Origin: Desulfacyla sp964522045
Lineage (GTDB): Bacteria; Desulfobacterota; DSM-4660; Desulfatiglandales; Desulfatiglandaceae
Reading direction: 5' to 3'
NCBI GenBank assembly: GCA_964522045.1
Contig: CAZFSF010000033.1
Span: 1 to 24,013 of the forward strand
DNA length: 24,013 bases
Part shown: positions 7,635-15,586 of the stretch, in pieces
How the letters are laid out: each line of letters starts with the position of its first letter
Numbering within the stretch: position 1 is the first letter of the stretch
Program-made: the position numbers and the translations under genes
Notes under the pieces: generated by a model
What the model saw: only the letters and a program-made list of their open reading frames with translations
Databases searched by the model: none
What the model was told of the DNA's origin: nothing

Positions 7635-8498
7635 TTACACCTCTAATTTGAGAATTCTCTGAGCATTTTTATAGAACACTTTTTCTACCACCTCCGGCTT
7701 GTAACCGCCCGACTCAAACTCATCCAACCACCGTTTGGGTGGGATTTCAGGGTAATCAGAACCGTACATGAATTTGTCCTGCAACCTCCCGTTGATCTCT
7801 CTCTTGAGGTTTTCAGGGAAATACTTGGGGGCCCACCCGGAAAGGTCATTAAACACGTTGGCTTTGTGCAGGAGAACCGCGATCTGCTCATCAATCCACG
7901 GCCAAGCAGGGTGGATCATAATAATGGTGAGCCGTGGAAAGTCTGCTGCCACATCATCGATATAGGGAATCGGTTTCGTATATTTGAGCCTGTAACCGTG
8001 TCCGCCGGGCATACCTGCCCCGATGCCAGTGGTTCCGGTATGAAAGGAGGCCGGCACATTCAATTCAACACACTTTTCATAAAGCGGATAGAACCGCCTC
8101 TCATTGGGGAAAAACCCCTGGGCCGATTGCTGAAACTTAAGTCCCATCAGGCCGAGTTCTTTGATACACCTTTCAAGCTCTTTGACGGCCCATTTTCCCT
8201 TCCACGGATCTATCATTGCCCATCCCCCGATGAAGACATCCGGGAATTTCTTAATCAGACCTGCCACTTCATCGTTTGTGCCGGAGGTCTCATAACCGCT
8301 CTCGGCCTGGCCGTCCCATCCGATCAAAAGCGCCTTGAGGTCAAGATCTCTGAACTCTCGGGCCAGTTCCTCATCGGTCCTGATCTTCTCTCCCGTCCGG
8401 TAATATTTGGGCATGAACTCTGCCACTTCTTTTCCCCATCTCCGTTCATAACAAAACGGCGCCGTACTCGGATGTACATGAACATCAATAGCTCTCAT
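7635..8498 (-). CDS. Amidohydrolase-2 family (ACMSD-like TIM-barrel) hydrolase/decarboxylase
   Basis: The 287-residue product carries the standard metal and catalytic residues of the family: His7 and His9 (DVHVHP), His153 (SFHTG), His196 (MIHPAWPW) and Asp248 (YGSDYP), in the expected order. Members include aminocarboxymuconate-semialdehyde decarboxylase, resorcylate decarboxylases and 4-oxalomesaconate hydratase; many unassigned copies sit in acyl-CoA or aromatic degradation clusters of anaerobes. The start ATG at 8498 has an ideal reverse-strand AGGAGG about 7 bases ahead. It is a single-gene unit on this strand, convergent with the M24 gene and divergent from the dehydrogenase gene. Confidence 0.88.
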   Translation of the reverse strand: MRAIDVHVHPSTAPFCYERRWGKEVAEFMPKYYRTGEKIRTDEELAREFRDLDLKALLIGWDGQAESGYETSGTNDEVAGLIKKFPDVFIGGWAMIDPWKGKWAVKELERCIKELGLMGLKFQQSAQGFFPNERRFYPLYEKCVELNVPASFHTGTTGIGAGMPGGHGYRLKYTKPIPYIDDVAADFPRLTIIMIHPAWPWIDEQIAVLLHKANVFNDLSGWAPKYFPENLKREINGRLQDKFMYGSDYPEIPPKRWLDEFESGGYKPEVVEKVFYKNAQRILKLEV

Positions 8499-8869
8499 CT
8501 TTGTTCCTCCTAAACCTGTTTTTGAGACAACTGTTCCAATTCAAAATCCTCAAAAAGGTGTGAAGAGCGTTTCAGACCTCTATAACTGTTAGCGGGATCG
8601 CCCGCCGTAAGATGCCTTAGACAGGGATTCGCACTATAACACCTTGACGTAGCCTCGTCAAAAAATTGATCCATCCCTTCCCGAGGTTAAATCGAGACTT
8701 CTGAATGATGGTCTCACCGCATGCATTTATATAGAAATTGCGCCAAGGGTTGTTTGACTTTATGCGACCTTCTTGTATACTTGGCACGTTTTAAAATCAA
8801 TGGGTTATATGTTAGAATGATTTGATCTGAGGCTTTTTATAAGACCATCAGGCACGGAGGGAGAGAAAA
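8499..8869. other. Divergent intergenic region between amidohydrolase and 3-hydroxyacyl-CoA dehydrogenase genes
   Basis: This 371-base stretch holds the start region of both divergent genes. On the plus strand a promoter-like pair lies at 8754-8781. A short hairpin GCGGG-ATCG-CCCGC is at 8592-8605 without a T-tract. No ORF or RNA gene is recognised. Confidence 0.5.
8754..8781 (+). promoter_or_regulatory. Promoter for the 3-hydroxyacyl-CoA dehydrogenase gene, TTGACT-N16-TATACT
   Basis: TTGACT at 8754-8759 and TATACT at 8776-8781 are separated by 16 bases, one short of the optimum but with good hexamers. The implied transcript start near 8788 gives a leader of about 80 bases ahead of the gene at 8870. 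Confidence 0.5.
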
Positions 8870-9724
8870 ATGCAGATAAAAAAAGTTTGTGTGATCGGTA
8901 TGGGAACCATGGGCAGTCAGATCGGGATCGTCTGCGCTAAAGGCGGATATGAAACCACAATGCTGGATATGGCTCCCGAACAAGTGGAAAGAGGCATGGA
9001 AAATATTCAAGGTTTTTTAAAAGGACAGGAGAAAAAGGGAAAGATGGATCAGAAGGCCAGGGAAAAGATCCTATCCCTTGTCACCACTGGCACAGATATT
9101 GGAGATGTCGTGTCAGATGCTGATCTGGTCATCGAGGCTGTCCACGAGGATATAGAGATAAAAAAGGATGTATTTAAGAAAATGGATGAGGCCAGCCCAG
9201 GGCATACTATCTTGGCCAGTAATACCTCGACCCTCTGGGTTGCGGAGATTGCCGCGGCTACAAATCGTCCGGAACAATGCATCGGAACACATTTTTTGAT
9301 TCCAGCGGCCCTTACTCCCTTGGTAGAGGTTGTCCGGGGTCCTGAAACCTCTGATGAAACCCACAATACGGTGATCGATTTTCTTGGAAAGTGCGGGAAG
9401 GAAACCGTAACCGTTGCCGACTCGCCCGGCTTTGTTATCAACAGGCTTTACCTGCCCATGGTAAATGAGGCCTTTTTCGCGTTAGAGACGAGTCTTGCCA
9501 GTGCTGAGGAAATTGACAGAAGCTGCACAAAGGGATTGGGTTTTCCCTTAGGCCCATTGGCCGCTGCAGATGCCTTCGGCCTGGATATCCTGCTTGCCTG
9601 CATGAACACGTTTAACAGGGAACTTGGAGACAAATATAGGCCATGCCCCCTTCTTGTGAAGCTTGTCAAGGCGGGCCATTTAGGCAAGAAGACCGGAAAA
9701 GGGGTTTATGATTACAGCAAATAG
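8870..9724 (+). CDS. 3-hydroxyacyl-CoA (3-hydroxybutyryl-CoA) dehydrogenase
   Basis: The 284-residue length matches stand-alone 3-hydroxybutyryl-CoA dehydrogenases, which oxidise or reduce the 3-hydroxyacyl/3-ketoacyl-CoA pair with NAD(P). The dinucleotide fold is VIGMGTMGSQIG (10-15 region). Catalytic residues fall at the expected spacings: Ser120 (SNTST), His141 (THF), Glu153 (LVEVV) and Asn191 (GFVINR); the C-terminus ends GKKTGKGVYDYSK as in the family. One oddity is HFLIPAAL where most members have HFFNPVPV, so the Asn next to the catalytic His is an Ile, which may alter acyl-chain choice. GGAGGGAG precedes the start. It lies upstream of a thiolase, consistent with a beta-oxidation or ketone-forming pair. 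Confidence 0.92.
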   Translation: MQIKKVCVIGMGTMGSQIGIVCAKGGYETTMLDMAPEQVERGMENIQGFLKGQEKKGKMDQKAREKILSLVTTGTDIGDVVSDADLVIEAVHEDIEIKKDVFKKMDEASPGHTILASNTSTLWVAEIAAATNRPEQCIGTHFLIPAALTPLVEVVRGPETSDETHNTVIDFLGKCGKETVTVADSPGFVINRLYLPMVNEAFFALETSLASAEEIDRSCTKGLGFPLGPLAAADAFGLDILLACMNTFNRELGDKYRPCPLLVKLVKAGHLGKKTGKGVYDYSK

Positions 9725-10127
9725 CATGTTGGATCTGGACAAGATTATCAAGAATGGAAAGGCTCGTGCCTGAGACAGGAAAGACAACGCTATGGACAAT
9801 TCTGCCAGCGTCATTTCAATCACTGACGACCTGAAAATGATCAGGCCTCCTTCTTCTTATTGACCTTATTCTACCTTCTCATGGCGATGTCATCACTGAA
9901 GCTAAAAAAGGCATTCAACAAACCAGAGAAAAAATATTAAAAAGGGACAATCTTATTATGAAAGCACTTCAAGCCGGACCAAGGACCTTCGAAGAACTGA
10001 ACGGGAAAAAATAGATAAAATAGTTACCCTTGTAAGTTAATTATTTGTGTATTATTCATATGGTTTAATGCGGGGCAGTATGATGTCATGCTATGAAAAT
10101 AAATTTTGAAAGGGGGAGTTAAAAATC
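9725..10127. other. 403-base gap containing gene debris
   Basis: No intact gene lies here. The middle part (9792-10014) is the remnant of a metallo-beta-lactamase-fold gene, listed separately. The last ~110 bases are AT-rich and end with the AAAGGGGGAG ribosome site of the thiolase gene. Confidence 0.5.
9792..10014 (+). pseudogene. Broken metallo-beta-lactamase-fold hydrolase gene (C-terminal remnant)
   Basis: From 9841 to the TAG at 10012-10014 one frame reads LIDLILPSHGDVITEAKKGI, then a helical stretch and KALQAGPRTFEEL. This is the typical end of MBL-fold hydrolases: the LPSHGDVI strand with its metal-binding His, then a C-terminal helix with a winged-helix-like GPRT-x-EEL. A second frame (9792-9863, MDNSASVISITDDLKMIRPP) starts with AGGAAAG upstream and could be the N-terminus of the same gene. 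If so, nearly the whole HxHxDH core has been deleted and the frame shifted. The N-terminal assignment is weaker than the C-terminal one. Confidence 0.55.
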
Positions 10128-11300
10128 ATGAGAAAAGTAGCAATAGTAGGAACGGGGCACACTCCATTTACGTTTGCAACTGAAAAAACCTCAATTGAAC
10201 TTTTTTCTGAAGCAGCCATGGATGCAATTAATGAGGCTAATTTAAAGTCAAAGGATATACAGGCCCTCTATCTCGGCAATTGCCTTGGTGATTTTAGCGA
10301 GGGACAGGCTATGTTACAGTCATATGCGGCCAATGATATTGGGGCCTTCCATATCCCTGCCACGCGGTTTGAAGGGGCGTGCGCCTCATCATCTCTCGCC
10401 ATAAGAGATGCATTTATCTGGGTGGCATCAGGTTACTACGATATTGTCCTTGCCGGAGGAGTAGAAAGGGCGGCCAGTATTGGCACACCCCTGGCAACAA
10501 GGACATTTGCGATGTTCACGGACAGTCACTATGAATATCCCGCCGGCATGACATTTCCTGCAATGTTTGCCATGTTGACCCATCTTTACTCAAAAAGTTA
10601 TGGCGTTCCCCTTGAAAAGCTCAAAGAACAGATGGCCCAGGTATCTGTGCAGTCCCATCGTTATGGGATGTTAAATCCAAAAGGACAGTTCCATAAGGAA
10701 ATAGCGAAAGATGACGTATTAAATGGTTTTATGGTTACTTCACCCTTGCAATTGCTTGACTGCTGTCCCTTCACAGACGGGGCCGCCGCTGTGATACTAA
10801 CATCTGAAGAAAAGGCAAAAGAGCTTACAGATAAGCCTGTCAATATTATTGGCATTGGCCAGGCCTCATCCGGAGGCCTGTCTTCCCAAAAAAATTACCT
10901 GCCGAGGCTCAGGGCAAGAGAGGTATCTGTTAAAGAGGCATATGAAATGAGCGGCATAGGGCCTGAAGATATTGATGTTTGTGAACTTCATGATTGTTTT
11001 TCCATAGCGAGCTTGATAGCTGCGGAAAGCTTGGGCTTTTTTGAATATGGGAAGGCAGGTGAGGCATGGGAAAGGGGTGATACTGAGATAGGCGGCAAAA
11101 TTCCCATAAATGTTTCCGGGGGGCTGAAGTCAAAAGGACATCCTATCGGAGCAACGGGCGCCTCTCAGGTAAGCGAAATTTACCATCAAATAAGAGGCGA
11201 GTGTGGCGGAAGACAGGTTGAAGGCGCAAAGATCGGCCTTACGGATACCCTTGGAGGTGATGGTGTGATCTGCAATCTGATTATGGAAAAGGGTTGGTAA
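10128..11300 (+). CDS. Thiolase family protein (SCP2/acetyl-CoA acetyltransferase type)
   Basis: The 390-residue product shows the thiolase active site: nucleophile Cys85 in FEGACASSSLA, His288 in ELHDCFSIA (the HDCF form seen in SCP2-type thiolases instead of the NEAF form), and His338 in KSKGHPIGATGASQ. It would condense or cleave acyl-CoAs. SCP2-type thiolases of bacteria and archaea commonly pair with a DUF35 OB-fold/Zn-ribbon protein, and exactly such a gene starts 12 bases downstream. The ribosome site is AAAGGGGGAG. The dehydrogenase at 8870 lies upstream across a decayed gene, so the three may once have formed one unit. Confidence 0.92.
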   Translation: MRKVAIVGTGHTPFTFATEKTSIELFSEAAMDAINEANLKSKDIQALYLGNCLGDFSEGQAMLQSYAANDIGAFHIPATRFEGACASSSLAIRDAFIWVASGYYDIVLAGGVERAASIGTPLATRTFAMFTDSHYEYPAGMTFPAMFAMLTHLYSKSYGVPLEKLKEQMAQVSVQSHRYGMLNPKGQFHKEIAKDDVLNGFMVTSPLQLLDCCPFTDGAAAVILTSEEKAKELTDKPVNIIGIGQASSGGLSSQKNYLPRLRAREVSVKEAYEMSGIGPEDIDVCELHDCFSIASLIAAESLGFFEYGKAGEAWERGDTEIGGKIPINVSGGLKSKGHPIGATGASQVSEIYHQIRGECGGRQVEGAKIGLTDTLGGDGVICNLIMEKGW

Positions 11301-11312
11301 AGGAGGGGGAAA

Positions 11313-11720
11313 ATGGACTACAAGCTTACATTTAAGGATTATGCTGACGCCTTGACAAAGGGTAAATTATTGGGATTAAAATGCAACAGTTGCGGCAAAA
11401 TAACCGTGCCGCCAAAAATGGCGTGCCAGGAGTGTGGAGAGACAGATCTTGAAATAGTAGAGATGAACAAGAAGGGCAAGATTGTTACTTTTACAAAGGT
11501 AAATGTCGCCCCGGAGGGCAGAGAGAATGAAACCCCATACATTATTGCCCTTGTTCAACTTGAAGAGGGCCCTTGGATAATGGGAAACCTGATTGATATT
11601 GATCCGGATAAGGTAACAATGGAGCTTATGGATAAAGAGGTAAAAGTGGGTTTCAGGGTCTTTCCCGGAGACAAGTATTCACCGGGCAATCAGCCCAGGC
11701 CCCTATTCAGTTTTGCGTAA
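11313..11720 (+). CDS. DUF35 Zn-ribbon/OB-fold protein, thiolase partner
   Basis: The 135-residue product has a rubredoxin-like zinc ribbon with Cys24/Cys27 and Cys38/Cys41 (C-x2-C, x10, C-x2-C) followed by an OB-fold (GKIVTFTKVNVAP, TPYIIALVQLEEGPWIMGNL). In archaeal HMG-CoA synthase systems the DUF35 partner bridges thiolase and synthase and channels the acyl-CoA intermediate. Here it directly follows a thiolase and has the strong ribosome site AAAGGAGGGGG. It probably forms a complex with the upstream thiolase. No HMG-CoA-synthase-like gene is next to it. Confidence 0.9.
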   Translation: MDYKLTFKDYADALTKGKLLGLKCNSCGKITVPPKMACQECGETDLEIVEMNKKGKIVTFTKVNVAPEGRENETPYIIALVQLEEGPWIMGNLIDIDPDKVTMELMDKEVKVGFRVFPGDKYSPGNQPRPLFSFA

Positions 11721-11954
11721 AAGAAATCGAAAACAGTGCGTTATGGCACATATAGGATTCTGTCCGATGGCGCAGGGGAGGGTCAGTCCTTCAACCCCGA
11801 GTAAAAAGACATCTCCGAGCCGGAGGCCTGGTCGCGATTCTGAGGCGCATTCAACCTCAAATTGTATGAAAGCGCTAAGAAAGAGATAGCAGGATGGCCC
11901 GGTCTATTGCCCGGTCGAAGAAATCTTAGGAAGTTTTGTGGGGGAGGCAAGATT

Positions 11955-12614
11955 GTGGTCAAACTCGTTGGAATTTGTGGCAGTCGTGTAAAACAGGGCA
12001 ACATGGAAGCCTTTCTTGATGAGGCCATGAACCAGGCTCGGCAGCACCAGGATGTGGAGGCCGAGTCTATTGCCCTGTGGGGCAAGGAGATCAATGGCTG
12101 CAACCACTGTAATTGGTGTATAAAGAATCAGTCTCAAGACCGGCCATGCGTTCAGGACGATGAAATGAAATGGATCTATCACAAACTCCTGGAAGCAGAC
12201 GGGATTATCCTTGCCTCCCCGGCACACTTCGGACGTATGTCCGGATTGATGGCCAATATGATTGACCGAACAAGGGCCTTTGTCCACGGCAATGTTTATC
12301 AATTCCCGCTGAAAAACAAGATCGGGGGCGCCATGGCCATTGCCTTTTTCAGGGGTGGAGGGATTGAGACAACCCTTTCCAGTCTCGACCTGTTCTTTCT
12401 CACTCATCAAATGATCGTTGCTACAGGGGGTCTGTACCAGCTCGGGGCCGGGGCGTACTCAAGTCTCGAAGGGAAAGGGGGGTTCGAAAAGGAGCCTCGT
12501 CACATTGTCCTTGAAGACGATTACGGCATCCTATCGGCCAGGATGCTGGTTGACCGGATAATTGAGCTCGTCCGGATCGTCAAGGCAGGCGAGGAGGCAT
12601 TGCAGAAGAAATAA
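11955..12614 (+). CDS. NADPH-dependent FMN reductase-fold protein with cysteine cluster (iron-sulfur flavoprotein type)
   Basis: The start chosen is GTG 11955, since GGAGG at 11943-11947 sits 7 bases ahead and the flavodoxin-like fold begins at once (VVKLVGICGSRVKQGNMEAFLDEAM). Upstream in-frame sequence back to 11862 is unlikely to be coding. The 219-residue product has the flavin phosphate-binding GSxxxxGN, a cysteine cluster C-N-H-C-N-W-C followed 10 residues later by C (RPCVQDDEM), and ASPAHFGRMSGLMANMIDR as in flavin reductases. The cluster fits archaeal-type iron-sulfur flavoproteins that bind a [4Fe-4S] centre, though the last spacing is wider than the usual C-x2-C-x2-C-x4-7-C. It likely shuttles electrons between ferredoxin and small acceptors. 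Confidence 0.85.
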   Translation: MVKLVGICGSRVKQGNMEAFLDEAMNQARQHQDVEAESIALWGKEINGCNHCNWCIKNQSQDRPCVQDDEMKWIYHKLLEADGIILASPAHFGRMSGLMANMIDRTRAFVHGNVYQFPLKNKIGGAMAIAFFRGGGIETTLSSLDLFFLTHQMIVATGGLYQLGAGAYSSLEGKGGFEKEPRHIVLEDDYGILSARMLVDRIIELVRIVKAGEEALQKK

Positions 12615-12772
12615 TCAGTAGGCTGGAGTTCGATTTTTTCTTGAAATGCACATCCCGTTCATTTATACTCCTTCCGTGTCTCTAATTCTCAATCCCGTTT
12701 TGAGCAGGAAAGACTGAATTAGTGAATGCTTAGCCGTTATGTTTGGATCATCTTTTTGGGAGTGATACCCTC

Positions 12773-13204
12773 ATGAAGTGCCCGAAATTGTTCTTGCTGA
12801 TTGTCGCATCCTTTTTTCTATGTTCCTGCGCTGTGGTGGATTCAACCAAGGATGTGGTAGATTCCACCAAGAAGTTTTTATCAAAACCGGATGATACCGG
12901 ACCGAGGATATATTACGTGGGCCTCTCCGACCTCAAACTTTTCTCCGAACCACATTCCTCCAAGACGTATGCGGCAAAATTGTCTCTAAACGAAAAGGTT
13001 ATTCGCTACAAAGTGCAAAAGGATTTTGCCTACGTGAAGGTTTCCAGGACAGGTGAAACCGGCTGGGTTAAGAATGCACACCTCATCTGGAAAAAACCCC
13101 CATCTCCCCCGCCAAAGCCTCCTGAAAAGGAGCTGACTGATAAGGGCTGGAAATCTGATCCTGAACAGGAAGGTCGTAGCGCTTCCATGTTTGATGCCTT
13201 CTAA
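12773..13204 (+). CDS. SH3-domain lipoprotein
   Basis: The start at ATG 12773 gives a clean lipoprotein signal: MKCPKLFLLIVASFFLCSCA, with lipobox L-C-S-C and the lipidated Cys at 19. The open frame extends to 12743 but that start would bury the signal. GGGAG lies about 10 bases ahead. After a short repeated linker (VVDSTKDVVDSTKKF) the mature protein has one bacterial SH3-like domain (about residues 45-105, ending GETGWVKNAHLIW), then a proline-rich segment PPSPPPKPPEKE and a polar tail. It is probably an outer-membrane-anchored periplasmic protein, perhaps near peptidoglycan. No specific function can be assigned. Confidence 0.8.
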   Translation: MKCPKLFLLIVASFFLCSCAVVDSTKDVVDSTKKFLSKPDDTGPRIYYVGLSDLKLFSEPHSSKTYAAKLSLNEKVIRYKVQKDFAYVKVSRTGETGWVKNAHLIWKKPPSPPPKPPEKELTDKGWKSDPEQEGRSASMFDAF

Positions 13205-13288
13205 AGGGCTCAGGATATGGTTCACGATTGACACGCGGATCTTCTTTTTTGTGTGTATATTGTAATTTGGCCATGGTCATCTTGAGTC

Positions 13289-15082
13289 ATGAAAACCCCT
13301 AATAATTCATCTAATGCATCGAATCGGAAAAGCAGGAAAGGGATGGATCTTTCCACTTCACTCCCCCAATTTTTTATCCAAACCAGGAAACGTGTCGTAG
13401 ATTCATTCATCGATCTTCTGTCAACGAGCGAAGACAGAAAACAGGAGGTTCGGGACGATATCTCCATCGGTTCCACACCCAGAGCCGCCTACTATCTACT
13501 CCTCTCCATCTCTGTTCTCATAGCGGCCTTTGGCCTTGTTACCAACAGCGCGGCTGTGGTAATCGGGGCCATGCTTGTCTCTCCCTTGATGACACCCATA
13601 TTCGGGATATCACTCGGCCTCATACGGGGGAATATGACCCTTTTGCGTAAGGCATTTGTGGCCGAGTTTGTGGGCGTCATTATTGGTATCGGAGCTGCGG
13701 CGATCTTAGGGCTTTTACCCTTTGCCAACGAAGTAACGCCGGAGATGTTATCCCGTACCAGTCCTACATTGATCGATCTGATTGTAGCGGCATTGGCAGG
13801 TACGGCGGGCTGTTTAGCTATGATTGACGAGCGGATAAGCCCTGTGTTGCCGGGTATCGCCATGGCCACGGCCCTGGTTCCGCCACTCGCCGTCTGCGGG
13901 TTGTGCATAGCCTTCGGGGCCTTTTACGGGGCATGGGGGGCCTTCCTCCTCTTTTTTGCCAACTTCTTGGCAATTCTGGCAATCTCAGCGCTTCTTTTCG
14001 TTGTTGCGGGATTTGTCAGTCAGGAGGAAATGGGCTCAAAAACGGAGGTCTTTAAAAGGTTCCTGGCTCCTGTGATCGGGTTAATATTTGTAACGGTCCT
14101 GTTGACCCATGCCTTAGTGGGGATAATTGGAGAGCGGCGGACTTCAAATGCCATAGAGGGTATTCTCCAAAGGGATTTGGCCACGGAGCGGGGCACCTTC
14201 GTCGAAAAGGTCGTTTATAAGCGTAAGGGAGATAATATTGATATACTGGCCTCTGTAACCACGCCCCGGGTATTGTCCCCGAAAAAGATCAAAGAGATAC
14301 AAAACAAACTGGATAAGCGCCTGGATCTTCATTCAAATCTGATCATGCGGTGTCAGGTTACAAAGGATATTTCGTCTACCGGTTCAGCCAGTGGCGTGGT
14401 GGGTCGAAATTTAGATGGGGAATTCATCTCTACCAAGCTGAACCCCAGAATTAAACGGCTCCAGTTTGCCGAGCAGGTCCTCAGAGAGAAGTTCGAGAAC
14501 TACAAGGGCCTCTATCTCGATCTCGGTGACCTGGACCTGATCCAGTTTCCTCACTGCGCTATACTGATTGCCAGCATACGGAGTTCCCGCCCACTTACCC
14601 CTCTCGAGGTCGAGCGGCTCGAGAGGGCTATTCAGGGGAGGTTGGGTGACAAACAGGTCCGGTTGTTGATACGCTCGGATGACCTTGTAGATATGACGAG
14701 TAAAGGCCGGATCCTTTACGGCAGGGCGCATTTTGGCAACCTTTCGGCTGAAGATCTGGTTGCCCGGGAAAACCTGGAGCGTAATGTGAAGACCGAAATA
14801 GCGCGCCTTAAAGATATGTTTGCCACCAATGTTGATGCGGTAAAAAAGGGAGAGGGGTGGTCTGTGAGGGCAGAGGTGGTTGGACCGAGGGTCCTCAGGC
14901 CCTCAGAGGTTGAGCTTATTGAAAAAAGAGTATCCATGCCCGCTAATAAAAAGGTGAGTCTGCACCTATGGTGCCGCGTCGAACTCATGGTAGAGCGGAA
15001 CCGTTTCATTTCGATTGAGGATTTCACCAAGGAACAGGTTGAAAAACGGCAAACAAAAGATAAACTGGCGAAGCCGAAATAA
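13289..15082 (+). CDS. DUF389 (TIGR00341-type) multi-pass membrane protein with long cytosolic tail
   Basis: The 597-residue product has the DUF389 signature: a run of about seven membrane segments between residues ~66 and ~287, with NSAAVVIGAMLVSPLMTPI, GTAGCLAMIDERISPVLPGIAMATALVPPLAVCG and FFANFLAILAISALLF. The function of the family is unknown. The rest (about 290-597) is soluble and appears to hold three related ~65-residue units at ~303-365, ~408-475 and ~505-570. Each has a strand, then a phrase like TPRVLSPKKIKEIQNKL / SRPLTPLEVERLERAI / GPRVLRPSEVELIEKRV, then another strand; these resemble BON-like alpha/beta modules. It is followed 23 bases later by the ftsB-like gene. The ribosome site is weak (TTGAG). 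Confidence 0.85.
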   Translation: MKTPNNSSNASNRKSRKGMDLSTSLPQFFIQTRKRVVDSFIDLLSTSEDRKQEVRDDISIGSTPRAAYYLLLSISVLIAAFGLVTNSAAVVIGAMLVSPLMTPIFGISLGLIRGNMTLLRKAFVAEFVGVIIGIGAAAILGLLPFANEVTPEMLSRTSPTLIDLIVAALAGTAGCLAMIDERISPVLPGIAMATALVPPLAVCGLCIAFGAFYGAWGAFLLFFANFLAILAISALLFVVAGFVSQEEMGSKTEVFKRFLAPVIGLIFVTVLLTHALVGIIGERRTSNAIEGILQRDLATERGTFVEKVVYKRKGDNIDILASVTTPRVLSPKKIKEIQNKLDKRLDLHSNLIMRCQVTKDISSTGSASGVVGRNLDGEFISTKLNPRIKRLQFAEQVLREKFENYKGLYLDLGDLDLIQFPHCAILIASIRSSRPLTPLEVERLERAIQGRLGDKQVRLLIRSDDLVDMTSKGRILYGRAHFGNLSAEDLVARENLERNVKTEIARLKDMFATNVDAVKKGEGWSVRAEVVGPRVLRPSEVELIEKRVSMPANKKVSLHLWCRVELMVERNRFISIEDFTKEQVEKRQTKDKLAKPK

Positions 15083-15105
15083 TTTATTGGCGGAGATCGT
15101 CTATT

Positions 15106-15432
15106 TTGAATCCGAGAGTCAAGAAGTTCTTGAAAATCCCGTTAATTGTCATCTGCCTGTTCTTCCTTAGTGTGATTTGGCTGTGGTTTGGCGAGGGTGG
15201 TTTCTCCCGTCTTTATCGAAGCGAGGCAGAGCGGCAGTCCTGCATTGAGAGGATACACAGACTTGCTGCAGAAAACCAGACGCTTCTTGATGAAGTTAAA
15301 CTTCTTCGGACTGATATGAAATACGTGGAGTCGGTGGCCAGGAGAAAGCTTAATCTTATTAAGGAAAACGAGGTTATTTACAGGTTTAGCAAGGAGCCTG
15401 TCCGGAAAGACGACAAAGGCTCTTTTAATTGA
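15106..15432 (+). CDS. ftsB: FtsB/DivIC-family septum formation initiator
   Basis: The 108-residue product has a short cytosolic N-terminus, one membrane segment (about residues 11-28, IPLIVICLFFLSVIWLWFG), a coiled coil with heptad leucines (IHRLAAENQTLLDEVKLLRTDM) and the typical DivIC end YVESVARRKLNLIKENEVIYRF. FtsB with FtsL and FtsQ activates septal peptidoglycan synthesis. The start is TTG at 15106 with GGAGA about 10 bases ahead. The position just behind a DUF389 gene is not the usual eno or ispD neighbourhood. Confidence 0.88.
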   Translation: MNPRVKKFLKIPLIVICLFFLSVIWLWFGEGGFSRLYRSEAERQSCIERIHRLAAENQTLLDEVKLLRTDMKYVESVARRKLNLIKENEVIYRFSKEPVRKDDKGSFN

Positions 15433-15453
15433 TGAATTCTTAGAACACGCTTG

Positions 15454-15528
15454 TCTCGCGCAAAGGACGCCAAGACAAAATGAATAATGTAAATGTATTA
15501 CCTCTGTGTTCTCTGCGGGCGCTGTGAG
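15454..15528. repeat. Degenerate intergenic inverted repeat element
   Basis: The left part (15454-15476, CGCGCAAAGGACGCCAAGAC) and the right part (15501-15528, containing CTCTGTGTTCTCTGCGGGCG) have the look of the widespread GCAAAGACGC / CTCTGCG intergenic elements of environmental proteobacterial genomes. The two ends form an imperfect inverted pair (CTCGCG... against the complement CTCACAGCG...). The copy is worn; identification is from memory of the pattern. Confidence 0.3.
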
Positions 15529-15586
15529 GAATCTGACTTTTTACGAGACCATCAACTTTGGGATACAAAAAGGAGAGTAGAGCAAA

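Noticed and set aside
7866..8513. 215-residue plus-strand frame
   Set aside because: Shadow of the amidohydrolase gene, which has all catalytic motifs and an ideal ribosome site on the other strand.
8592..8605. GCGGG-ATCG-CCCGC hairpin as a terminator
   Set aside because: Only five pairs and no T-tract; it lies in a divergent promoter region where no terminator is expected.
13228..13261. TTGACA followed by TATATT before the DUF389 gene
   Set aside because: The spacer is 22 bases, too long for a standard sigma-70 promoter.
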